Below, piece by piece: positions 45,427 through 53,586 of a DNA stretch of 64,000 bases; the first letter of the stretch is position 1, and each line of letters opens with the position of its first letter. Both the position numbers and the translations under genes were made by a program. Under the pieces are notes generated by a model, which made no database searches, was not told where the DNA came from, and worked only from the letters and a program-made list of their open reading frames with translations. This stretch comes from JBBEAM01 sp942491105 (GTDB lineage: Bacteria; Pseudomonadota; Alphaproteobacteria; Kiloniellales; DSM-21159): NCBI GenBank assembly GCA_942491105.1, contig CALNZX010000002.1, positions 124,001-188,000 on the forward strand, written 5' to 3'.

Positions 45427-46635
45427 ATGCTCGCCGGCAAACGCATTCTCCTGATCGTCTCGGGCGGCATCGCCGCCTATAAGTCGCTTGAGCTGATTCG
45501 CCGGCTCCGCGAAGGCGGCGCCAGCGTGCGCGCGGTGCTGACCAAGGGCGGCGCCGAGTTCGTCACGCCGCTCTCGATCGCGGCACTGTCCGGCGACAAG
45601 GTCTACCAGGAGCTGTTCTCCCTGACCGACGAAGCCGAGATGGGCCACATCGAGCTGTCGCGTGCCGCCGATCTGCTGGTGGTCGCCCCGGCCTCCGCCG
45701 ATCTGCTCGCCAAGATGGCCTCCGGGCGCGCCGACGATCTCGCCTCGACCGTGCTGCTCGCCACGGACAAGGACGTGCTGGCCGCTCCGGCGATGAATCT
45801 GCGGATGTGGCTGCATCCGGCGACCCAGGCCAATCTCGCGACCCTGGCCGCGCGCGGCCTGCGCTGCGTCGGCCCCAATGACGGCGACATGGCCTGCGGC
45901 GAGTACGGCCCCGGCCGCATGGCGGAGCCGCAGGAAATTCTGGCGGCGATCGCCGACTACTTCGGCGGCGACGCCCGCCTGGCCGGGCGCAGGGCGCTGG
46001 TCACCAGCGGGCCGACCTACGAAGCCATCGATCCAGTGCGCTACATCGCCAACCGCTCCTCGGGCAAGCAAGGCCATGCCATCGCCCAGGCGCTGTCGCG
46101 CCTCGGCGCGGCCACCACCCTGGTTTCCGGCCCGACCCGGCTGCAGGATCCGGCGGGGGTCAAGGTGATCCATGTCGAGACCGCCGAGCAGATGCTCGCC
46201 GCCTGCCAGGACTCGCTGCCCGCCGACGTCGCCGTCTGCGCCGCCGCCGTGGCCGACTGGAAGGCCGCCAGCGAAGCCGAGCAGAAACTCAAGAAAACGC
46301 CGGGCGGGGCGGCGCCAAGCCTTGCCCTGACGCCGAACCCCGATATCCTGGCCAGCCTTTCGGCGGCGGGGAACCAGCGCCCGGGATTGGTCGTCGGCTT
46401 CGCCGCCGAGACCGAGAACCTGCTCGACAACGCCGCCGAGAAGCGGGCGCGCAAGGGCTGCGATTGGATTCTCGCCAACGATGTCTCGGCGCAGAGCGGC
46501 ACCTTCGGGGGCGCCGACAATCTGGTGCATCTGGTCGATGACACCGGCAGCGAGGCCTGGCCCCGCATGAGCAAACAGGCGGTCGCCGAGCGGCTGGCCG
46601 AACGAATCGCGGCTCACTTCGCGGAAGGGCGTTGA
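45427..46635 (+). CDS. coaBC: Bifunctional phosphopantothenoylcysteine decarboxylase/synthetase CoaBC
   Basis: A 402-residue Dfp protein of normal length. The N-terminal CoaC half is a flavin decarboxylase: GGIAAYKSLELIRRL, HIELSRAADLLVVAPASADLLAK (given as two blocks) and the catalytic cysteine in GDMACGEYGPGRM. The CoaB half begins ALVTSGPTYEAIDPVR and has NRSSGKQGHAIAQAL and CAAAVADWK. It converts 4'-phosphopantothenate and Cys to 4'-phosphopantetheine for CoA. It begins about 115 bp after ubiB and is followed 7 bp later by dut, a common pairing. A possible promoter with TATACG lies just upstream. Confidence 0.96.
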   Translation: MLAGKRILLIVSGGIAAYKSLELIRRLREGGASVRAVLTKGGAEFVTPLSIAALSGDKVYQELFSLTDEAEMGHIELSRAADLLVVAPASADLLAKMASGRADDLASTVLLATDKDVLAAPAMNLRMWLHPATQANLATLAARGLRCVGPNDGDMACGEYGPGRMAEPQEILAAIADYFGGDARLAGRRALVTSGPTYEAIDPVRYIANRSSGKQGHAIAQALSRLGAATTLVSGPTRLQDPAGVKVIHVETAEQMLAACQDSLPADVAVCAAAVADWKAASEAEQKLKKTPGGAAPSLALTPNPDILASLSAAGNQRPGLVVGFAAETENLLDNAAEKRARKGCDWILANDVSAQSGTFGGADNLVHLVDDTGSEAWPRMSKQAVAERLAERIAAHFAEGR

Positions 46636-46642
46636 ACGGAAA

Positions 46643-47113
46643 ATGAGCGAGACTATCGAAATTCCCGTAAAGACCCTGCCCCACGGGGCCGACCTGGATC
46701 TGCCCGCCTATGCCACGGAACAGTCGGCCGGCCTCGATCTGCTGGCCGCGGTAACCGAGGATCTGGTGCTGGCGCCGGGCGCCCGCGCCCTGGTTCCGAC
46801 CGGCCTGGCCATCGCCCTGCCGCCGGGCTACGAAGCCCAGGTGCGCCCGCGCTCGGGACTGGCTCTGAAACATGGAATTTCCGTACTGAACAGCCCGGGC
46901 ACCATCGACGCGGATTATCGCGGCGAACTCGGTGTGATCCTGATCAATCAGGGCGAAGCGCCCTATACCGTGACCCGGGGCAGCCGCATCGCGCAGATGG
47001 TGGTGGCGCGCCACGCCCGCGTTGCCTGGCAGCCCAGTGAAAACCTGGAAGACAGCGCCCGCGGCAGCGGCGGCTTCGGTTCGACCGGTACCGGCGGCCA
47101 CGCCGCCGGCTAA
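46643..47113 (+). CDS. dut: dUTP diphosphatase
   Basis: A 156-residue trimeric dUTPase. Motif 1 is SAGLDLLAAV. Motif 2 is PRSGLALKHG. Motif 3, PGTIDADYRGELGVILIN, carries the catalytic Asp and uracil pocket. Motif 4 is RIAQMVVA, and the Gly-rich P-loop-like motif 5 is GSGGFGSTG near the C-terminus. It hydrolyses dUTP to dUMP, preventing uracil incorporation. It is co-transcribed with coaBC. The start codon follows the coaBC stop by 7 bp. Confidence 0.97.
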   Translation: MSETIEIPVKTLPHGADLDLPAYATEQSAGLDLLAAVTEDLVLAPGARALVPTGLAIALPPGYEAQVRPRSGLALKHGISVLNSPGTIDADYRGELGVILINQGEAPYTVTRGSRIAQMVVARHARVAWQPSENLEDSARGSGGFGSTGTGGHAAG

Positions 47114-47166
47114 AACGCCACGCGGGCGCTGCCTTAGAAAGTGCGTTTGGAAAGGACGGGGGCAAG

Positions 47167-47622
47167 ATGCTCCGCCTATCGAAAAAGCTGCTGTTCGCCA
47201 TCGAGGCGGTGGTCGATATCGCCTATCACGCCGGCGCCGCTCCGGTACGTTCCTCCGATATCTCCCGCCGCCAGGATATTCCCCGCCGCTATCTGGAGCA
47301 GGTGCTGCAGCAGTTGGTGCATCACGGAATCCTGACCGGGCTGCGCGGCCCGCGTGGCGGATATCGCCTGGCGCGCCCCGCCGCGTCGATCAGCCTGGGT
47401 GAGATCATCCGGGTGGTTCGCCAGCTAGAGGGCACGCTGGACCCGGCGAGTCAGTCCGAAGGCTCGCAAATCGGACTCAAGGTGGTCCGCCCGCTGTGGA
47501 TCGACATGCAGCAGCAAATGATCGAGCGCTTCGATTCCATGACCGTCGAGGAGCTGTGCAAGCGCGCCCAAGCCAAGGGCATCGAGCGCGCGGACAGTGC
47601 CAAGAAGCCGGGAAAAGCTTAA
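47167..47622 (+). CDS. Rrf2-family transcriptional regulator without Fe-S cysteines
   Basis: A 151-residue winged-helix Rrf2 protein. The DNA-binding part is MLRLSKKLLFAIEAVVDIAY, SSDISRRQDIPRRYLEQVL and GLRGPRGGYRLARPA, all canonical. The IscR/NsrR/RirA cysteine triad is absent: the only Cys lies near residue 131 in VEELCKRA. It is therefore more like the CymR-type members that sense cysteine metabolism through partner proteins, though that is inference. A GGAAAGGACGGGGGC purine-rich leader supplies a ribosome site. It stops 10 bp before the MoeB/ThiF gene, suggesting joint transcription. Confidence 0.88.
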   Translation: MLRLSKKLLFAIEAVVDIAYHAGAAPVRSSDISRRQDIPRRYLEQVLQQLVHHGILTGLRGPRGGYRLARPAASISLGEIIRVVRQLEGTLDPASQSEGSQIGLKVVRPLWIDMQQQMIERFDSMTVEELCKRAQAKGIERADSAKKPGKA

Positions 47623-47632
47623 GCTGGCCGCC

Positions 47633-48454
47633 ATGGACTTCAGCGACGCGGAAATCGAACGCTACGCCCGCCATCTGGTTCTGCCGGAAATCGGCGAGGC
47701 CGGGCAGGCGCGGCTGCGCGCCTCCAGGGTTCTGGCGATCGGCGCCGGCGGCCTCGGCTCGCCGCTGCTGCTCTACCTCGCCGCGGCCGGCGTCGGCACG
47801 CTGGGGATCCTCGACGACGATAGCGTCGACCTGTCCAACCTGCAGCGCCAGATCGCCCACGGCACCGCGGATATCGGCCGCGCCAAGGTCGATTCCGCCC
47901 GCGACGCCATCCTGGCGGTCAATCCCGAGGTCGCGGTAAAGACCCATCGGACCCGCTTCGCCCCGGACAACGCCCTGGAGCTGGTCGCCGGCTACGATCT
48001 CGTGGCCGACGGCAGCGACAACTTCGCCACCCGCTTCCTGGCCAACGATGCCTGCCACCTTGCCGGCAAGCCTTTGGTTTCCGCCTCGATCATGCGTTTC
48101 GACGGGCAGCTCACCACCTTCCGCTCCTACGAGGAGGGCAACCGCCCTTGCTATCGCTGCCTGTTCGGCGCGCAGCCGCCGCGCGATCCCAAGATGTCCT
48201 GCGCCGACGTCGGCGTGCTGGCGATGCTGCCCGGCGTCATGGGCAGCCTGCAGGCGGGCGAGGTGGTGAAGGAGCTGCTGGGCATCGGCGAAAGCCTGGC
48301 CGGAAGGCTGCTGCTCTACGATGCCTTGGGCACCACCTTCCGGACGATCTCCGCGCCGCGCGACCCGGCCTGCCGTCTCTGCGGCGCCAATCCCGACATC
48401 ACCGACCTCAAGTCGGTTTCCTACGCCCCCACGGATCTGCGCGCCGCGCAGTGA
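47633..48454 (+). CDS. moeB: MoeB/ThiF/HesA-family adenylyltransferase
   Basis: A 273-residue E1-like enzyme. The ATP site GAGGLGSPLLLYLAAAG is followed by the IDDDSVDLSNLQRQ-type loop. The four zinc cysteines come in two CxxC pairs, CYRCLFG and CRLCGAN. It lacks the C-terminal rhodanese domain of eukaryotic MOCS3, so it is the short MoeB/ThiF form. It adenylates the C-terminus of a sulfur-carrier protein (MoaD or ThiS). The choice between molybdopterin, thiamine and another sulfur pathway cannot be made from context; the Rrf2 regulator upstream hints at sulfur control. I use the ATG at 47633. Confidence 0.88.
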   Translation: MDFSDAEIERYARHLVLPEIGEAGQARLRASRVLAIGAGGLGSPLLLYLAAAGVGTLGILDDDSVDLSNLQRQIAHGTADIGRAKVDSARDAILAVNPEVAVKTHRTRFAPDNALELVAGYDLVADGSDNFATRFLANDACHLAGKPLVSASIMRFDGQLTTFRSYEEGNRPCYRCLFGAQPPRDPKMSCADVGVLAMLPGVMGSLQAGEVVKELLGIGESLAGRLLLYDALGTTFRTISAPRDPACRLCGANPDITDLKSVSYAPTDLRAAQ

Positions 48455-48478
48455 GCGCCGCTCGGTGACCGCAGGGCC

Positions 48479-49009
48479 ATGATCCCCTCCGCAAACTTTC
48501 CCGCCGGCTACACGCTGCGGCCGGGTTACCCAGGGGACGCCGCCGCGATCCAGGAGATCGAGCGCGACGCCGACAGCCGCTTCGCGGCGGTGCTCGGGGC
48601 GGGATGGGCGCCCGCTTGGCAGCCCAGTTCCTCGGAGGAGCTGGTGGAGGCCGCGCAGCAGGCCGCGCTTTTTGTTATCGCGCCGGTAGATGGGCCGCCC
48701 TGCGGCTATCTCTGGATGGAACCCCTCGAGGGCGCCGGACAGATCGCCGAACTGGCGGTCACCCGGGCCCATGGCCGCAAAGGACTTGGGCGTCTGCTGC
48801 TCGCCACCGCCGAAGCCTGGGCGGCGCGGCGGGGCTTTGCGGCGCTCACCCTCACCACCTTCCGCGATGTGCCCTGGAACGCGCCCTTCTACGGCCGTTG
48901 CGGCTTCATGGAGATTAGCCCCGAAGGGGCCTTGGCGGACATCCTCTTGGCGGAGCGCACGCAGTTCGCGGCGCCGAGGATCGCCATGCGCAGGGCGTTG
49001 GAAAGCTAG
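48479..49009 (+). CDS. GNAT-family N-acetyltransferase
   Basis: A 176-residue GNAT. Motif A, the acetyl-CoA pyrophosphate loop, is VTRAHGRKGLGRLLL (R/QxxGxG/A form RKGLG), preceded by the strand IAELAV. A C-terminal tyrosine in APFYGRCGF fits the catalytic position. The N-terminal DAAAIQEIERDADSRF helix is typical of the RimI-like group. It overlaps the end of the convergent small Cys-rich gene by 4 bp. It follows moeB by 24 bp. The substrate is unknown. Confidence 0.85.
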   Translation: MIPSANFPAGYTLRPGYPGDAAAIQEIERDADSRFAAVLGAGWAPAWQPSSSEELVEAAQQAALFVIAPVDGPPCGYLWMEPLEGAGQIAELAVTRAHGRKGLGRLLLATAEAWAARRGFAALTLTTFRDVPWNAPFYGRCGFMEISPEGALADILLAERTQFAAPRIAMRRALES

Positions 49010-49197
49010 GCCAGCCCGAAGTGGGCCAGCGCCTCCGGATGGCTTTCCGGCGCGGCGGCGAAGCGATCGCGGCAGCCGGGATTGCAAAAACCGACCACCT
49101 TGCCCCGGTAGCGCGCCAGCGAGTCCGCCTTGACCGGCTTGCCCGACCAGGGGCAGTGCGTATTGACGCAGTCTTCCAGCTTCGGCGCCGCGTCCAT
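49006..49197 (-). CDS. Small Cys-rich zinc-binding (YHS-like) protein
   Basis: A 63-residue protein with four Cys in two pairs: CVNTHCPWSGKP near residue 10 and FCNPGCRDRF near residue 38. The pattern CxxxxCP... FCxxxC with the aromatic and Arg resembles YHS/MYM-type metal-binding modules. Its ATG overlaps the stop of the upstream 2-hydroxyacid dehydrogenase (TGATG), so the two are translationally coupled. Related short proteins are often mislabelled as glutathione S-transferase; nothing in the sequence supports that. Function unknown; a metal chaperone-like or binding role is only a guess. Confidence 0.72.
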   Translation of the reverse strand: MDAAPKLEDCVNTHCPWSGKPVKADSLARYRGKVVGFCNPGCRDRFAAAPESHPEALAHFGLA

Positions 49198-50183
49198 CAG
49201 AACATCTGGTCCAGCACCCGGTCCGGCGGGGTGTGCTGGTCGGCGAAGGTCTTCATGTTGACGATCACCTTCTCGCCCATGGCGATCCGCCCCTCGATGG
49301 TGGCCGAGCCCATATGCGGCAGCAGCACCACGTTCTCCAGCTTCATCAGCTTGGGATTGATCGCCGGTTCCTGCTCGAAGACATCCAGGCCGGCGCCCGC
49401 GATTTCCCCCGCCGCCAGCAGCCGGGCCAGGGAGGACTCGTCGATCACCTCGCCACGGCTGGTGTTGACCACGATGGCATGGGACTGCAGCAGCTTCAGC
49501 CGCCGCGCCGAAAGCAGGTGATAGGTCGCCGGGGTATGCGGACAGTTGACCGAGACGATATCGACGCGCGCCAGCATCTGGTCGAGGCTTTCCCAATAGG
49601 TCGCCTCAAGCTCGTTCTCGATCTCCGGCTGCACCCGGCGGCGGTTGTGATAGTGCACCGCCAAGCCGAAGCCGCGGGCCCGGCGGGCCACAGCGGAGCC
49701 AATCCGCCCCATGCCGATGATGCCGATGCGCTTGCCCCAGATGCGGTGGCCGAGCATGCCGGTCGGGCTCCAGCCGGTCCATTCGCCGCTGCGCACCAGA
49801 CGCTCGCCCTCCGACAGGCGGCGCGAGACCGCGAGGATCAGCGCCATGGTCATGTCGGCGGTATCCTCGGTCAGGACGCCCGGCGTATTGGTCACGGTAA
49901 TGCCGCGCATCCGCGCGGTCTTGAGGTCGATATGGTCGACGCCGGTCCCGAAAGACGCGATCAGCTTCAACTGGGCGCCGGCCTCGTTGAGGATCGCCGA
50001 GTCGATCTTGTCGGTCACGGTCGGCACCAGAATCTCCGCTTCCTTGACGGCGGCGCGCATCTGTTCCTGCGTGAAGGGCGTGTCGTCGAGGTTCAGGCGC
50101 ACCTCGAACAGCTCCTTCATCCGGGTTTCGATTACGTCCGGCAAGCGGCGCGTTACGATCACTAGCGGCCTGCTAAGGGGCAT
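49197..50183 (-). CDS. D-2-hydroxyacid dehydrogenase (glyoxylate reductase-like)
   Basis: A 328-residue D-isomer-specific 2-hydroxyacid dehydrogenase. The NAD(P) motif is IGMGRIGSAVARRA (GxGxxG). Catalytic residues are the Arg in VNTSRGEVID, the Glu in FEQEP and the His in LPHMGSAT. The substrate loop FGTGVDHIDL is typical of the glyoxylate/hydroxypyruvate reductase group. I use the ATG at 50183; an open frame to 50282 extends into a low-quality N-terminus. It reduces glyoxylate or hydroxypyruvate, or an analogous keto acid. It is coupled to the small Cys-rich gene. Confidence 0.92.
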   Translation of the reverse strand: MPLSRPLVIVTRRLPDVIETRMKELFEVRLNLDDTPFTQEQMRAAVKEAEILVPTVTDKIDSAILNEAGAQLKLIASFGTGVDHIDLKTARMRGITVTNTPGVLTEDTADMTMALILAVSRRLSEGERLVRSGEWTGWSPTGMLGHRIWGKRIGIIGMGRIGSAVARRARGFGLAVHYHNRRRVQPEIENELEATYWESLDQMLARVDIVSVNCPHTPATYHLLSARRLKLLQSHAIVVNTSRGEVIDESSLARLLAAGEIAGAGLDVFEQEPAINPKLMKLENVVLLPHMGSATIEGRIAMGEKVIVNMKTFADQHTPPDRVLDQMF

Positions 50184-50355
50184 GGAGCGCCTCGAAAAAC
50201 CAGAGGCCGCGCACGGCGGCGGAAGGTCAATGAGGTAGCAGGGGCAAGCGGCGCTTGTCCAGTATCCTGGACCGCGTGGCAAAGCACCGCTCCGCCGCCG
50301 CCCAAGGCAGCGCAGCGCGCTTGACCGGGAATCCGTCAGCGGCTAGCAGAGAGGG

Positions 50356-50883
50356 ATGCACGAGATTCCGCTCCGCGTTTTCCTGGTGCTCGCCCTGTTG
50401 CTTCCCGCCTTTCCGGCCGCGGCGCAGGACGTCACCAACAACGATCGCCAGATCGAACGCCCAGGCCGCACCGGCCTGCCGCTGCCGCGCTTCGTCTCGC
50501 TGCGCGCCTCGGAGGTGAACCTGCGGGCGGGGCCGGGCATCCGCTATCCGATTCAATGGGTCTATCAGCGCCGCAACATGCCGGTCGAGGTGATCGAGGA
50601 GTTCGAGACCTGGCGCCGCATCCGCGACTGGGAAGGCACCGACGGCTGGGTCCATCAATCGATGATCCAGGGGCGGCGCAGCATTCTGGTCACCGGGCAG
50701 GAGCGTCTGCTGCTGCGCAAGCCCGAAGGTGGGGCGGCGCCCGTCGCCCGGCTGGAAGCCGGAGTCATCGGCGAACTGCTCGGCTGCGACGGCCGCTGGT
50801 GCGAAATCAGCGCCGGCGGGTTCGACGGCTGGCTGCCGCGCGACGCCTTCTACGGCACCTATCCCCAGGAAACGGTCAACTAA
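50356..50883 (+). CDS. Secreted bacterial SH3-domain protein
   Basis: A 175-residue protein with a signal peptide (hydrophobic 7-20, probable cleavage in AAAQD near 24). A bacterial SH3 (SH3_4) domain follows: ASEVNLRAGPGIRYPIQWVYQRR split around residues 50-75, then DWEGTDGWVHQSMI. A second SH3-like segment covers about 105-165 (LLLRKPEGGAAPVARLE, WCEISAGGFDGWLPRDAFYG). Such proteins are periplasmic or surface-associated, often binding peptidoglycan. It diverges from the 2-hydroxyacid dehydrogenase and precedes an ArnA-like epimerase by about 75 bp. Confidence 0.82.
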   Translation: MHEIPLRVFLVLALLLPAFPAAAQDVTNNDRQIERPGRTGLPLPRFVSLRASEVNLRAGPGIRYPIQWVYQRRNMPVEVIEEFETWRRIRDWEGTDGWVHQSMIQGRRSILVTGQERLLLRKPEGGAAPVARLEAGVIGELLGCDGRWCEISAGGFDGWLPRDAFYGTYPQETVN

Positions 50884-50958
50884 GCCGGCGAAGCTTGTTG
50901 CGGCGCGGCGGCGCGCTTATTCTGCCGCCCGTTACGCGCTAGGACCTTGGGGGCACGG

Positions 50959-52002
50959 GTGAAGCAGAAAAGCATTGCGATTTTTGGCGCCGGCGGATTC
51001 ATCGGCAGCAACCTCGCGCATCATCTGCGCGGCATGGACCGGTTTAGCTGTACCCTGCTGGATGTCGACGAAAGCAAGCTGCGCCTGCGCTTCGGCAACG
51101 GCGCCTACCGCTACCGGGCCTGCGACATTTCCCAGCCCGACGCGCCCATCGCGGAGGTGGTCGCCCAGCACGACATCGTCATGCATCTGGCCGCCCATGT
51201 GCATCCCAGCGCCTTTCTCGAAAAGCCGCTCGACGTGGTTCAGCTCAATTTCTTCGACGCGCTGAAAGTGGTCGATGCCTGCGTCGCCCATGGCAAGCGG
51301 CTGATTCACTTCTCGACCTCGGAGGTTTACGGCAAGACCGGCGGCAGCGCCGAGGCCTTCCGCGAGGACGAGACCGACTGCATCCTGGGGCCGATCGACA
51401 ATCATCGCTGGATCTACTCCAACGCCAAGCAGCTGCTCGACCGGATCATCCACGCCCACGGCCTGAAGGGCGATCTTTCCTACACGCTGATCCGGCCCTT
51501 CAATTTCGTCGGCCCCTTGATGGACAGGCTGTTGCACGATCCCAAGGGCGACGACAATCCACGCGTTCTGGCGCATTTCCTCTCGGCGCTGTTCTACGGC
51601 CGCCCGCTGAAGCTGGTTAACGGCGGCGCCAGCCGGCGCTGCTTCACCTATATCGGCGATGCCATGAGGGCTCTGGAGCTGGTGCTCGACAGCCCGGACG
51701 CGCTGCACAACCAGATCGTCAACGTCGGCAATCCGGCGAACGAGACGACGATCCGCGACCTCGCCACCTTGATGCTGGAGCTCTATCGCCGCGATTTCGA
51801 CCCCGCCGCCGACAACCCACTGGTCGATGTCCCGGGCGAGGTTTTCTACGGCGCCGGCTACGAGGACTGCGACCGGCGCCTGCCGGATATCTCCAAGCTG
51901 GCGGCGCTCGGCTGGGCTCCCCAGGTCGGCCTCGAGGAAACCTTCGCCCGCTCCATGCGCTACTTCCACGACAACCGCGCGGCGATCGAGGCCGCGCTCT
52001 AG
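50959..52002 (+). CDS. NAD-dependent epimerase, ArnA decarboxylase-like
   Basis: A 347-residue extended SDR. The NAD site is IFGAGGFIGSNLAHHL. The active site has FSTSEVYG and the YxxxK pair YSNAKQLLDRIIHAHG. The RPFNFVGP and RRCFTYIGDAMRALELV regions strongly resemble the C-terminal UDP-glucuronate decarboxylase domain of ArnA. There is no formyltransferase domain, so it is the decarboxylase/epimerase half alone. I use the GTG at 50959, which has GGGGG five bases upstream; a TTG at 50947 is possible. It is followed 2 bp later by GT2, so the two likely act together on a nucleotide sugar. Confidence 0.85.
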   Translation: MKQKSIAIFGAGGFIGSNLAHHLRGMDRFSCTLLDVDESKLRLRFGNGAYRYRACDISQPDAPIAEVVAQHDIVMHLAAHVHPSAFLEKPLDVVQLNFFDALKVVDACVAHGKRLIHFSTSEVYGKTGGSAEAFREDETDCILGPIDNHRWIYSNAKQLLDRIIHAHGLKGDLSYTLIRPFNFVGPLMDRLLHDPKGDDNPRVLAHFLSALFYGRPLKLVNGGASRRCFTYIGDAMRALELVLDSPDALHNQIVNVGNPANETTIRDLATLMLELYRRDFDPAADNPLVDVPGEVFYGAGYEDCDRRLPDISKLAALGWAPQVGLEETFARSMRYFHDNRAAIEAAL

Positions 52003-52004
52003 GC

Positions 52005-52928
52005 ATGGATGCCGCCGTTCCCCGCATCAGCCTGGCGATGCCCTGCCGCAACGGCGGCGCCTACCTGGCGGAGGCGGTCGATTCGCTGCTGGGGCAGGAC
52101 TATCCCAATCTCGAAATCCTGATCTGCGACGACGCCTCCGAGGACGGCAGCCACGATCTGATAGAAGCGCGCTTCGCCGCCTATGGCGGCGGCCACAGGC
52201 TAGAGCTGCTGCGCAACGAACAGCGCCAGGGGATCGAAACCTACAACCGCCTGATGGCGGCGGCCTCGGGCGCCTTTGTCGTGATCGCCCACGCCGACGA
52301 CGTCGCCTATCCGAATCGAGTCAGCCGCCTGACCCAGGCCTGGCTCCAGACCGGCGTTTCCCTGGTGTCGAGCAACGCCTTGGCGATCGATGAAAACGGC
52401 GCGGAGATCGGCCCTTACTGCAGGGAGAGCGGCCAGCCCGATTACAGCCTGGAAAAGCTGGCGGAGACCGGCTGGCAGGCAACGCTGCTCGGCGCCACGC
52501 TGGCCTGGGAGCCGGAGATCTTCCACCGCTTCGGGCCGCTCAAGGCGGAATCGACGGCGATCAGCAGCGACTGGATCCTGCCCTTCCGGGCGGCCCTGCT
52601 GAAGGGCATCCACTATGTCGAGGAGCCGCTATTGAGCTGGCGCTACCACGCCGACAGCCGCTCGCGGCAGATGCTCGGCCAGCACCGGGACGAGCGCGCC
52701 GCCAAGGAAGCCGCCACGGCCAACGCCTTGATCCAGACGGTTTATCTGATCGATACCCTGAACGCCTTCGCCCGCGAGGCGCCGGAGGCGGAGCGCCCCC
52801 GTTTGGCCAGGGTCCGGGCGATCCTGCAGGAACGTCTGCTGCGCCTCGGCCGCGACTGGGGGCAGGTGCGCAATGCCCTGATGCACGACCGGCTGCGCCC
52901 GCGCTGGGAGCCGCCGGAGCCGGCCTAG
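52005..52928 (+). CDS. Family 2 glycosyltransferase
   Basis: A 307-residue GT-A fold transferase. The N-terminal PCRNGGAYLAEAVDSLLGQDYPN and ICDDASEDGSHDLI regions are classical GT2. The metal-binding DxD occurs as HADDVAYP (about residue 96). The C-terminal part carries the acceptor region LSWRYHADSRSRQM. It begins 2 bp after the ArnA-like gene stop, so both are in one transcription unit. It probably transfers a sugar made by the epimerase to lipid A, a glycolipid or exopolysaccharide; the acceptor is unknown. It converges with the DUF3501 gene. Confidence 0.87.
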   Translation: MDAAVPRISLAMPCRNGGAYLAEAVDSLLGQDYPNLEILICDDASEDGSHDLIEARFAAYGGGHRLELLRNEQRQGIETYNRLMAAASGAFVVIAHADDVAYPNRVSRLTQAWLQTGVSLVSSNALAIDENGAEIGPYCRESGQPDYSLEKLAETGWQATLLGATLAWEPEIFHRFGPLKAESTAISSDWILPFRAALLKGIHYVEEPLLSWRYHADSRSRQMLGQHRDERAAKEAATANALIQTVYLIDTLNAFAREAPEAERPRLARVRAILQERLLRLGRDWGQVRNALMHDRLRPRWEPPEPA

Positions 52929-52944
52929 GCCGGAGACGCCGGAC

Positions 52945-53538
52945 CTATTCGGCGAAATCCCCGGACAGCGCGGCGCGCACCGTCTCGGGCACCACCACCA
53001 TGTGCGCATAGGCCGGATGGGTGAATCCCAGGATCACGCGCGCGTCGGCCTGCTTGAAGGCCGCGCGCTGTTCCGCGGTAAAGGGAAAGTGGATGAACTG
53101 CACCGAGGAGGCCTTGCCGTCGGCCGTGGTGCGGTCGACGTCCTCCTCGGGCTTGCCCGCGACGCGCTGGCCGCCGACCTCGATGAAGGCGGTCTCCTCG
53201 ACGCCGCCGAGCTTGGCCAGGAAGGTCTGGCGGCGGACCGGGTCGTCGATTTCGAACATCACCGTGGCGACCAGTTCGTCGCCCTTGGGGACCAGAGGAT
53301 TGTAGGCGTTGAGTTCATCCGCGATCTGCTCCTCGCCGCCCTTCTCGATATAGAGCATCTCGTGGATCTGCGCCCACATGGTGTCGTAGCTCTCGAAGTA
53401 GAAGGTGCAGACCGGGCCGACTTCCACGCGGCGGTGCTTTTTCAGCTCGACGATCCGGGCGCGGTGCTGCTTGCGTTCGGCCTCGTAGTGGGCCGGCGCG
53501 AGGATGTCCTCGCGGGTGATTTCGGTTTTCTGCGCCAT
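52945..53538 (-). CDS. DUF3501 family protein
   Basis: A 197-residue protein matching DUF3501: it opens ITREDILAPAHYEAERKQHRARIVELKK, has VGPVCTFYFESYDTMWAQIHEMLYIEKGG in the first half and ends with the conserved GFTHPAYAHMVVVPE (given as single blocks). The function is not known. DUF3501 genes typically occur beside a CCG-type Fe-S protein and a rubrerythrin, exactly as here. It is the distal gene of the rbr operon, 48 bp after the Fe-S protein stop. Confidence 0.88.
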   Translation of the reverse strand: MAQKTEITREDILAPAHYEAERKQHRARIVELKKHRRVEVGPVCTFYFESYDTMWAQIHEMLYIEKGGEEQIADELNAYNPLVPKGDELVATVMFEIDDPVRRQTFLAKLGGVEETAFIEVGGQRVAGKPEEDVDRTTADGKASSVQFIHFPFTAEQRAAFKQADARVILGFTHPAYAHMVVVPETVRAALSGDFAE

Positions 53539-53586
53539 AGTGCCTGGTCCTTGCTGCTTGCGGCGCTTCGCGCCCGGGCCTGGAAG

